Part shown: positions 8,213 through 14,684 of the stretch, one piece after another
Position numbering within the stretch: position 1 is the first letter of the stretch
How the letters are laid out: every line of letters starts with the position of its first letter
Source of the DNA: Actinomycetes bacterium
GTDB taxonomy: Bacteria > Actinomycetota > Actinomycetes > Actinomycetales > Microbacteriaceae
Length of the DNA stretch: 22,466 nt
Assembly: GCA_023386365.1 (NCBI GenBank)
Contig: JAEWJX010000004.1
Span: forward strand, 1 to 22,466
Direction: 5' to 3'
Notes under the pieces: generated by a model
What the model saw: the letters and a program-made list of their open reading frames with translations, nothing else
Databases searched by the model: none
Told to the model about the DNA's origin: nothing
Translations under genes and position numbers: made by a program

Positions 8213-9372
8213 GTCGCGCTCCTCTCGGGCTGCGCGAGCCGACGGACGTCGTCCCGCAGCCGGATGCGGTTCTCCACCTTGGCGGATGCGGGGCCGTGCA
8301 CGATCACGGCACGCCAGCGGTCGCCGGTGAGGGCGACGCCGTCGGTCGTGGTGGTCCACGTTCCCGCTTCGGCGACGATCGCGAGCCCCGCGTCGGGTGC
8401 GCGCAGCACGTCGTCGTCGACGCGGGCCGACGGCAGCGCGCGCACGTGCAGTCCGTCGGATGCGACCGCGAGTTCGGCGGAGACGCGACCGTGGCCGACC
8501 ACCCAGAGCAACCCGGTGTCGTCGGCTTCGACCGCGAGGTAGCCGGCGACGAGGAGGCGCCGGTCGGGCGCGAGGTAGGCGTCGTCGAAGGTTCCGGCGG
8601 CGACTGCCTCACCTGCCGACACGGCGATGAGCTCGTAGCCGACAGCCTCCACCGTCACGTCGTCCCAGTGCGCGGCGACGCCGCGGTCGAGGGATGCGAC
8701 GGGCTCGTCCGCGACCACCGCGTCGCCCACCAGCCGCGCGACCAGCGCCCGGAACAGGCGCGCGTGCCCCTCGGCGAGGTACGACTCGACCCCGTGGCCG
8801 AGTGCGTCGTACGCGACAGCCCCCCTGCCATCCTGGGCGTCGCGCACCCAGACGAGCGGATGGGTGAGGCCGTCTTCGGTGTGGAGGGCCAGCAGTTCCG
8901 TGTCGTCGCGGCGCTCGAGCGCGGTGTAGCGCTCGTCGTAGACCTCGAACGCGGATGCGCCGAACGCGCCCTCGGCCGGCTGCACGAGGGCGACGCCGAT
9001 CTGCGGGTGCATGGTGACTCCCGGCACCCAGCGCCCGCCGAGCAGTTCGGCGAAGCGGTCGTCGTCGCGGAACGCGAGCGAGCTCGAATGCAGCGCCAGG
9101 ATCGGCGTGCCGGATGCGTGCACGGCGAGAAGCGCATCCACGAACGCGCGCGAGTCGGCGAGCGGTGTCGCGAGGTCTCCGCTGACGTTCAGCACCACCA
9201 GGTCGGCGCCCTCGAGCTGATCGAGGTCGTCGGTGGTGATGTCGCGCACCGCGAAGTCGGGCGCGAGCAGCGCCGACGCCGCTGCGCTCGTGGCCTCCAG
9301 CCCGTGCCAGGGGTCGCTGTGCACGCCGACGCCGGTGACGACGACGGCGACGCGAGGCGTGGTGTCAGTCAC
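8209..9372 (-). CDS. ThuA-domain protein (trehalose-utilisation-like)
   Basis: A 387-residue protein. Residues about 8-215 match the ThuA fold, a class I glutamine-amidotransferase-like domain: VAVVVTGVGVHSDPWHG, ADLVVLNVSGD, ILALHSSSLAF, GGRWVPGVTMHP, VYDERYT and PLVWVRDAQDGRGAVAYDALGHG. The remaining 170 residues form a beta-rich tail that I do not recognise. ThuA proteins occur with sugar oxidoreductases in disaccharide and polyol catabolism (thuAB of rhizobia), but their reaction is poorly defined. The GTG start at 9372 lies 8 bp inside the end of the aldose-dehydrogenase gene and the stop overlaps the LacI start by 4 bp. Linkage to an AKR and a sugar importer supports a role in sugar oxidation. 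The domain call is firm; the function is open. Confidence 0.8.
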   Translation of the reverse strand: MTDTTPRVAVVVTGVGVHSDPWHGLEATSAAASALLAPDFAVRDITTDDLDQLEGADLVVLNVSGDLATPLADSRAFVDALLAVHASGTPILALHSSSLAFRDDDRFAELLGGRWVPGVTMHPQIGVALVQPAEGAFGASAFEVYDERYTALERRDDTELLALHTEDGLTHPLVWVRDAQDGRGAVAYDALGHGVESYLAEGHARLFRALVARLVGDAVVADEPVASLDRGVAAHWDDVTVEAVGYELIAVSAGEAVAAGTFDDAYLAPDRRLLVAGYLAVEADDTGLLWVVGHGRVSAELAVASDGLHVRALPSARVDDDVLRAPDAGLAIVAEAGTWTTTTDGVALTGDRWRAVIVHGPASAKVENRIRLRDDVRRLAQPERSAT

Positions 9373-10330
9373 CGATCCACGTCTCCCGGGGCGGGCGCAG
9401 TGCGGCCAGTTCGGTCCACAGCTCGTCGGGGATCTCGACGGCGGCGAAGCCGAGGGTCTCCTCGAGCTGGGCGGGGGTCACCACGCCGCAGATGGTCGAG
9501 TGGATGCGCGGGTCGCGCAGCGAGGACTGCAGGGCGGCCGCGATGAGCGGCACGCCGTGCCGCGCGCACGCCTCCCCCATGGCGTCGATGGCGGCAAGCA
9601 GCTCGGCCGACGCCGGCGCGTAGTGGTACTTGTCGGATCGACGCGGCCAGGAGGCGAGGATGCCGCCGCCGTACACGGCCGCGTTCACGACCCCCACATC
9701 CTGGGCGGCCGCCGCGTCGAGCAGCGCGTCGGCGGTGCGGTCGACCAGCGTGAACCGGTTGTGGGTGATGAGCGCGTCGAACAGCTTCGTCTCGACGAAG
9801 CGGGTGAGCATCGAAGCCGGCCCACCCGAGATGCCCACGAAGTCGGCGTAGCCTTCGTCGCGCAGCGACAGCAGCACCTCCACCGGTCCGCCGTCGGCCA
9901 TCGCCGCGTCGAAACCGATGTGCTCCGGGTCGTGCAGGTACAGCACCGGGATGCGGTCGATCGCGAGACGCTGCAGGCTCTCGTCGAGGGAGCGGCGCAT
10001 CCGGTCGCGGTCGAACGAGTCGGTCTCGGGGTCGCGGTCGAGCTTCGTCTGGATGACGAACCCCTCCGGCACACCCCCCGCCCGCCGCACGGCCTCGCCG
10101 ATGCGGCGTTCGCTCTCCCCGTCCCCGTAGTTGTTCGACGTGTCGAGGAAGTTCAGCGGGCCGGCGAAGGCGCGCAACGTCGTGTCGACGGCGTCCTGCT
10201 CGGGGACGACGAGCCCGTGCACGGGCGACGCGACGCCCCAGGCGGCCGTGCCCACACAGATCCGCGAGACGGAGAGCCCGGTGCGGCCGAGCACCGCGCG
10301 ACCGAGGGAGGTGGTGTCGACGTCGCTCAT
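9365..10330 (-). CDS. Aldo/keto reductase, D-threo-aldose 1-dehydrogenase-like
   Basis: A 321-residue aldo/keto reductase. Tetrad residues are D63 and Y68 (FLDTSNNYGDGESE), K96 (IQTKLDRD) and H133 (LYLHDPEHIGF). The NNYGxGxSE box, the LHDPE segment and the SGGPASML/ALITHNRFTLVDR region resemble the L-fucose/D-threo-aldose dehydrogenase subgroup, which oxidises aldoses at C1 to lactones using NAD(P). ATG at 10330 overlaps the permease stop by 4 bp (ATGA). It directly follows the sugar importer genes, so it is a good candidate for the first oxidation of the imported monosaccharide. That assignment is from subgroup and context; pyridoxal or other aldehyde substrates cannot be excluded. It shares little with the other AKR of this window beyond the fold. 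Confidence 0.85.
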   Translation of the reverse strand: MSDVDTTSLGRAVLGRTGLSVSRICVGTAAWGVASPVHGLVVPEQDAVDTTLRAFAGPLNFLDTSNNYGDGESERRIGEAVRRAGGVPEGFVIQTKLDRDPETDSFDRDRMRRSLDESLQRLAIDRIPVLYLHDPEHIGFDAAMADGGPVEVLLSLRDEGYADFVGISGGPASMLTRFVETKLFDALITHNRFTLVDRTADALLDAAAAQDVGVVNAAVYGGGILASWPRRSDKYHYAPASAELLAAIDAMGEACARHGVPLIAAALQSSLRDPRIHSTICGVVTPAQLEETLGFAAVEIPDELWTELAALRPPRETWIGD

Positions 10331-11328
10331 TCGAACGCGTCCCCTCCGCGGAACCGGTCGACCAACACCGCGCCCAGCAGGATCAGCGCGACGATCAGGT
10401 CGAGGTAGTCGGGGTCGATGAAGCGCACGTTCAGAATGTTGGTGATCCCGGCGACCACGAGCAACCCCAGGAGGGCACCGATCGGGTTGCCGACGCCACC
10501 GCGGGTGATGGAGTAGCCGCCGATCATGAGCGCCGCGTAGATCTGGAACTCGAGGCCGGTGCCGAGGATGTTGGAGGCCGAACCCAGCTGACCGACGTAC
10601 AGGATGCCGCCGATGCCGGCGCCCACGGCGCTCACGATGAGCGCGATGACCCGCACCCGCGCCACCGAGATGCCGGCACGCTGCGCGGCCCGCGGGTCGC
10701 CGCCGACGGCCTGGATCTTGCGACCCGCACGCGTCTTCAGCACGAGGCCCGCCGCGATGAACGTGAGACCGACGCCGATGAGCAGCAGAGTCGGGAAGCC
10801 GAACGTGGTGCCCTGGGTGAGGTCGTAGAGGGGGTCGATGAGGGTGGTCGGCGGGGCCTGCACGACGATCGCCTGGCAGACGCCGCGCAGCAGCGTCAGC
10901 ATGCCGAGGGTGACGGCGAGCGGTTCGGCGCCGAGCCCGACGATCACGAAGGCGTTCACCGAACCGACCACCACGCCCAGCACCACGACGATGCCGGCCA
11001 CCAGCCACGGGTCGAGGCCGGCCGCCACGAGCTGGTTGAACGCGACGGCACCGAAGCCGACCATCGAACCGATCGACAGGTCGACCACGCCGGCGAGCAG
11101 CGCGAACGACGCCAGCACGCCCACGATCAGTGGGATCGCCACCGACACACCCACGATGCGGATGTTGGATGCGGAGAAGAAGGCCGGGCCCACCCAGACG
11201 GCGCCCACGATGAGCACGACGGCAAGCATGAGGCCGATGCTGCCGACCGGCCCCTTCAGGGCGGGCAGCACACGGGTGCGCAGGATCTCGGCGGGAGCCG
11301 GGCGCGCGGGGGCGACGGTGGAGGTCAT
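10327..11328 (-). CDS. Sugar ABC transporter permease (RbsC/CUT2 family), second permease
   Basis: A 333-residue inner-membrane permease of the ribose/autoinducer-2 type with about 8-10 hydrophobic segments. Family features are VDLSIGSMVGFGAV, NAFVIVGLGAEPLAVTLGMLTLLRG, the cytoplasmic coupling segment TRAGRKIQAVGGDPRAAQRAGI, and IGGYSITRGGVGNPIGALLG near the end. ATG at 11328 overlaps the stop of the other permease gene by 4 bp. An apparent longer frame to 11961 is a shadow of that gene. The two permeases are different proteins and probably form a heterodimer, as in LsrC/LsrD. Substrates of CUT2 systems are monosaccharides. Confidence 0.93.
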   Translation of the reverse strand: MTSTVAPARPAPAEILRTRVLPALKGPVGSIGLMLAVVLIVGAVWVGPAFFSASNIRIVGVSVAIPLIVGVLASFALLAGVVDLSIGSMVGFGAVAFNQLVAAGLDPWLVAGIVVVLGVVVGSVNAFVIVGLGAEPLAVTLGMLTLLRGVCQAIVVQAPPTTLIDPLYDLTQGTTFGFPTLLLIGVGLTFIAAGLVLKTRAGRKIQAVGGDPRAAQRAGISVARVRVIALIVSAVGAGIGGILYVGQLGSASNILGTGLEFQIYAALMIGGYSITRGGVGNPIGALLGLLVVAGITNILNVRFIDPDYLDLIVALILLGAVLVDRFRGGDAFE

Positions 11329-12335
11329 CGGGCACCTCTCTTGATGCGGTAGCCGTCGATGCCGACGGCGATGATGAGGAGGGCACCCTGGAAGATCAGG
11401 GCCCAGGCGGGCGGGAGGCCGAAGAAGGCGATCGACACGGGGATCGTCGACAGGAACCCGACGCTCAGCAGCAGCACGAAGAAGTTGCCCTTGCCGCCGG
11501 AGAGGCTGATGCCCGCGAGGATGACGGCCGCGATCACGATGAGCTGGTATCCGGCTCCCGCGTTCGGGGTGAAGCTGGGGGTCACGGAGGCGAACAGCAC
11601 GCCCGCGATGCCGGCCACGGCGCCCGCACCCGAGAAGGTGGCGAGGCGGGTGGCGCGCAGCGAGATGCCGCGGGCGCGAGCCGCCTGCGGGTTGCCGCCG
11701 ACGGCGGTGAGGCGACGGCCCCACCGGGTGTAGGCGATCGACAGACCGGCGAGCACGATGATGATCACCATCGGCCAGAACACGTTCGGCAGGCCGAGGA
11801 ACCGGCCGAGGCCGTAGGCGCGCAGGCCCGAACCGGAGGGGATCTGCGCCGACTTGAACGCGATGAGCATCACCGCGAGGCCACCGAATCCGGTCGCCAG
11901 GGTGACGATGATCGGGTTCAGCTTGCCGTAGGTGATGATGAGGCCGTTCAGCAGGCCCCACGCGGCACCCATCGCCACACCGGCGACGATCGCCAGCACA
12001 TCCGGCAGGCCCGCGTTCAGCACGGTGACCGTCGCCCAGGCGCTCACGACGAGCGCCACCGGGAGGCTCAGGTCGAGCAGGCCGCCGCCGATGACGACGA
12101 GACCCTGCGCGACGGAGAGCACCCCGGAGATCGCCATCGTGAACGAGATGGCGAGCAGGGTCTGGGTGGAGATGAAGTCGGGGCGCACCGCTGTGGTGAC
12201 CGCCGCGAGGAGGAACCAGACCCCGGCGATGGTGAGGGCATCGCGGAGCCCGGTTCGGCTCCCCGCGTCCGGGCGCGGCGCACGCCTGCCGGGACGCGGG
12301 GTGGCCGGATCGGCCGTGAGGGTGGGAGTCGTCAT
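11325..12335 (-). CDS. Sugar ABC transporter permease (RbsC/CUT2 family), first permease
   Basis: A 336-residue permease with a positively charged cytoplasmic N-terminus (PRPGRRAPRPDAGSRTG) followed by about 8-10 membrane segments. Family motifs are VIGGGLLDLSLPVALV, NGLIITYGKLNPIIVTLATGFGG, the EAA-like coupling segment TRWGRRLTAVGGNPQAARARGI, and ILAGISLSGGKGNF near the end. It pairs with the adjoining permease. The gap to the binding-protein gene upstream is only 44 bp and holds a perfect 8-bp stem-loop. The Shine-Dalgarno before ATG 12335 is weak (GAGAC), which together with the hairpin may keep permease output below that of the binding protein. Confidence 0.93.
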   Translation of the reverse strand: MTTPTLTADPATPRPGRRAPRPDAGSRTGLRDALTIAGVWFLLAAVTTAVRPDFISTQTLLAISFTMAISGVLSVAQGLVVIGGGLLDLSLPVALVVSAWATVTVLNAGLPDVLAIVAGVAMGAAWGLLNGLIITYGKLNPIIVTLATGFGGLAVMLIAFKSAQIPSGSGLRAYGLGRFLGLPNVFWPMVIIIVLAGLSIAYTRWGRRLTAVGGNPQAARARGISLRATRLATFSGAGAVAGIAGVLFASVTPSFTPNAGAGYQLIVIAAVILAGISLSGGKGNFFVLLLSVGFLSTIPVSIAFFGLPPAWALIFQGALLIIAVGIDGYRIKRGAR

Positions 12336-12360
12336 GGGGATGTCTCGTTCGTCTCGTGAC

Positions 12361-12379
12361 CGATCCGGCTACCGGATCG
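12361..12379 (-). promoter_or_regulatory. Intra-operon stem-loop after the binding-protein gene
   Basis: CGATCCGG (12361-12368), a 3-base loop and CCGGATCG (12372-12379) form a perfect 8-bp hairpin starting one base after the stop codon of the binding-protein gene. No T tract follows on the minus strand, so it is more likely an mRNA 3'-end stabiliser or partial terminator than a full stop. It would let the binding protein be made in excess over the membrane subunits, as with maltose-type operons. Confidence 0.55.
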
Positions 12380-13450
12380 TTACTTGTTGCAGTAGAGGTC
12401 GTACTCGGTGGTGCCCGCGGGGGCGGCCGAGATCTCGGCGACGCGCGTGGCGATGTCCGGGATCGTGGCGGCCTGCTCGGCGGTCACCGGGCACGGCTCG
12501 ACGCTGACCGCGGCGTTGTCGCCGGTGTCCTTCATCTCCGGCGGGTTGCCGGCGGCGATCGCGTCCGCGATCTCGAACGCGTACGCGGCGTAGCCCTCGA
12601 GGAAGTACATGACCGATCCGACGAGGTTCGGGTCGACGTTGTCGCCCGTGATCAGGCCGCCGTCCTGGCCCCAGCCCATGATGTTCGCGTCACGGCCGAG
12701 CTGCGTCGCCGCCTGCAGGGCGCCGACGACCGCCTGGTCGTTGAGGCCGACCACGAGGATGTTCTCGGCATCCGGGTGGGCGGCGAACACGCCGGGCGCG
12801 TTCTGCAGCGAAGTGGTGAGGTTGCCGTCCGCCTCGTACGCCACGTAGGCGGACTCGGGGATGTCGGGGCAGACCTCGCCGATGGCGGTCGCGGCGTTGC
12901 CGGTGCGCCAGGTGTCGATCTGGCCGGCGGCGGTGCCCTGGGCCGAGATCACCAGGTCGACGTCGCAGTCCCACTCCGCCTTGGCGAGCTCGCCGAGGGC
13001 GGTTCCGCCGCCGGTTCCGGCTGCGGCGTTGTCGATGCCGACGAAGTACCAGCCCTCCTGGGCGATGTCGAAGGTGACGACGGGGATGTTCGCATCCGCG
13101 TACTTCTTCGCGATCACCGGGTTCGCCTCGGGGCGGCCGTTGAACATCATGACCATGTCGACGCCCTGCTGGACGAAGAGGTCGGCGTTCTTGACCGCGG
13201 TGGCCTCGTCGCCGTCGTTGCTGAGTTCGACGTAGTTCCAGCCGCGGTCCTTCGCGAGGGCCTCGGCGACGTCGCCCTGGTAGTCCTGCCAGTCGGCGTC
13301 GGCCTGGCCACCGACGGCGAAGCCGAGGGTGAAGGTGCCGTCGTCGGGGGTTTCGGTTCCCTGGTCGGCACAGCCGACGAGGCCGACGGCGGCCACGAGG
13401 GCGGCTGCGGCGCCGACCCAGCGGAGGGCGCGAGATGCACGTTGCGTCAT
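12380..13450 (-). CDS. Sugar ABC transporter substrate-binding lipoprotein
   Basis: A 356-residue binding protein of the ribose/galactose-binding (Peripla_BP_4) type. It has a lipoprotein signal: arginines at positions 4, 7 and 10, a hydrophobic core, and lipobox LVGC with C27 as the predicted lipidated residue. The mature part has the two-lobe pattern with VDMVMMFNGRPEA, VVTFDIAQEGWYFVGIDN and ILVVGLNDQAVVGALQA. Four further cysteines (162, 194, 320, 354) could make two disulfides outside the membrane. A strong Shine-Dalgarno (AAAGGAGA, 13459-13466) lies 8 bases before ATG 13450. It captures a monosaccharide for the two permeases; D-apiose, an arabinose or a galactose-type sugar are all possible, and the sequence does not decide. 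An open frame to 13861 is a shadow of the ATPase gene. Confidence 0.93.
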   Translation of the reverse strand: MTQRASRALRWVGAAAALVAAVGLVGCADQGTETPDDGTFTLGFAVGGQADADWQDYQGDVAEALAKDRGWNYVELSNDGDEATAVKNADLFVQQGVDMVMMFNGRPEANPVIAKKYADANIPVVTFDIAQEGWYFVGIDNAAAGTGGGTALGELAKAEWDCDVDLVISAQGTAAGQIDTWRTGNAATAIGEVCPDIPESAYVAYEADGNLTTSLQNAPGVFAAHPDAENILVVGLNDQAVVGALQAATQLGRDANIMGWGQDGGLITGDNVDPNLVGSVMYFLEGYAAYAFEIADAIAAGNPPEMKDTGDNAAVSVEPCPVTAEQAATIPDIATRVAEISAAPAGTTEYDLYCNK

Positions 13451-13533
13451 TGCAGTTGTCTCCTTTGATGCGGTGAGGGGGTAGTGCGGGTGGTGCATGT
13501 GGTGCGTGTGGTGTGGTGTGAACGGCGCGGTCG

Positions 13534-14346
13534 TCAGGCGACGACGGTTGCCGTGTCCTCGGGCGTGGGTACGTCCGCGGGAATGGCGCCGGTGATGAGT
13601 CCGACGATGTCTTGGGGGGTGACGTCGGCGATGTCGCGCACGGCGACCGATCGGCCGAGTCGCATGACCGTCACCCGGTCGGCGACCTGGTGCAGCTGCT
13701 GCATGTTGTGGCTGACGAGGATGACGCTGACGCCGTGCTCGCGGAGGCGGCCGATCAGGTCGAGCACCTGCTGCGACTCGCGCACGCCGAGGGCGGCGGT
13801 GGGCTCGTCGAGGATGACGATGCGGCGGCCCCAGAGCAGGGCGCGCGCGATGGCGAGGCACTGGCGCTGGCCGCCCGACATCCCCTTCACCGACACGTTC
13901 ACCGACTGGATGCCGACGCCGAGCTCGGCGAGCACCTCGCGGGAGCGGGCGCGCATCCCCTTGTCGTTGACGACGTTGAGGGCACGCAGGAACGGGTTCT
14001 TGGAGAGCTCTTCGCGGCCGAGGTACACGTTCTGCACGGCCGACATGGTGTCGACGAGGGCGAGGTCCTGGTAGACCGTCTCGATGCCGGCGGCGAGCGC
14101 ATCCGTGGGGCGCTTGAAGTCGACGAGCTGGCCTTCGACCTCGATGGTGCCGCCGTCGGGCACGACCGCGCCGGAGAGGATCTTGAGGAGCGTCGACTTG
14201 CCGGCGCCGTTGTCGCCGACGAGGCCCATGACCTCGCCGCGCTGCAGCGTGAGCGATGCGTCGGCGAGGGCGGTGACCGCGCCGTAGCGGCGCTGGATGT
14301 TGCGGGCGCGGAGTACGGGCTCGGCGGTGGCGGCAGAGTCAGCCAT
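13534..14346 (-). CDS. Sugar ABC transporter ATP-binding protein (single nucleotide-binding domain)
   Basis: A 270-residue ATPase of the CUT2 class: Walker A GDNGAGKS (44-51), Q-loop VYQDLAL (about 91-97), signature MSGGQRQ (156-162), Walker B RIVILDEP with E181, and the switch histidine in VSHN (H213). Most CUT2 ATPases (RbsA, MglA, XylG) have two fused domains and about 500 residues; this one has a single domain like FrcA, so it must dimerise. It is the first gene of the transporter operon. ATG 14346 is preceded by a modest GAGG at 14354-14357. Upstream are paired LacI-type operator sites and a plausible promoter. The gap to the binding-protein gene is 83 bp and is C/A-rich on the coding strand. 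Confidence 0.94.
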   Translation of the reverse strand: MADSAATAEPVLRARNIQRRYGAVTALADASLTLQRGEVMGLVGDNGAGKSTLLKILSGAVVPDGGTIEVEGQLVDFKRPTDALAAGIETVYQDLALVDTMSAVQNVYLGREELSKNPFLRALNVVNDKGMRARSREVLAELGVGIQSVNVSVKGMSGGQRQCLAIARALLWGRRIVILDEPTAALGVRESQQVLDLIGRLREHGVSVILVSHNMQQLHQVADRVTVMRLGRSVAVRDIADVTPQDIVGLITGAIPADVPTPEDTATVVA

Positions 14347-14384
14347 TGTTCAACCTCATTGTCGACGGGATGCGTTCCTGTTTT

Positions 14385-14408
14385 GGAACGTTTCATCTAA
14401 AACGTTTC
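14385..14408 (-). promoter_or_regulatory. Tandem LacI-type operator sites
   Basis: On the minus strand TGAAACGTT occurs twice in direct orientation, 14 bp apart, with central CpG steps at 14389-14390 and 14403-14404. GAAACGTTTT and GAAACGTTCC resemble the AACGTT-centred operators of many LacI-family repressors. They lie 39-62 bp before the ATPase start and just downstream of the predicted -10 box, so binding would block transcription. The LacI-family regulator at 7211-8212 in the same operon is the obvious candidate. Confidence 0.6.
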
Positions 14409-14411
14409 AAG

Positions 14412-14439
14412 ACTCTACATGGTTTTGCCTGGAGCGCAA
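14412..14439 (-). promoter_or_regulatory. Predicted promoter of the transporter operon
   Basis: On the minus strand TTGCGC (14434-14439) and TAGAGT (14412-14417) are separated by 16 bp and resemble sigma-70-type -35 and -10 boxes (4 of 6 matches each). The predicted start, near 14405, falls inside the operator pair. Immediately upstream, 14444-14458 is a loose ACGA...TCGT dyad around TTCGAA that could be a second regulatory site. Confidence 0.45.
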
Positions 14440-14480
14440 GTAGACGAGTTCGAATCGTGATCCGGGGGGGCGTCCGTCCC

Positions 14481-14666
14481 CTCCCGAATCAAGGAACCTG
14501 GCTCACAAATCAAGGACTCTTGATCCCAAATCAAGGAGTCGGTGGGGCTTGCGAGGCGGGTGGGGCGCAGGGGCCACACCCGCCACATCCGTTCCTTGAT
14601 TCGGGATCCCACGTCCTTGATTCGGGATCCCAAGTCCTTGATTTGTGAGCCGGGAGCTCCTTGATG
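14481..14666. repeat. Phased inverted array of AATCAAGGA units
   Basis: In the 338-bp gap between the ATPase and DUF5107 genes, AATCAAGGA starts at 14487, 14508 and 14529, exactly 21 bp apart. Its reverse complement TCCTTGATT starts at 14593, 14614 and 14635, again 21 bp apart, and a fourth copy with one change is at 14658. Spacers also pair: GGCTCACA before the unit at 14508 matches TGTGAGCC after the unit at 14635, giving a 19-bp perfect stem. The centre holds GGCGGGTG/CACCCGCC. The whole can fold back as one arm of about 50 bp. It may be a terminator for the DUF5107 gene, a cooperative protein-binding array, or a dispersed repeat; nothing in the sequence decides. Confidence 0.8.
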
Positions 14667-14684
14667 CGGCGGCGGATGCGGCAG

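Noticed and set aside
10331..11386. Fusion of a 5' extension with the aldose-dehydrogenase AKR
   Set aside because: The extension is the antiphase shadow of the permease gene; the overlap ATGA at 10327-10330 gives a normal start.
14346..14648. 100-codon plus-strand frame containing heptapeptide repeats (NQG and LDSGS motifs)
   Set aside because: The 7-residue repeats are an automatic result of the 21-bp DNA period. The start would be a TTG overlapping the ATPase start codon, with no ribosome site.
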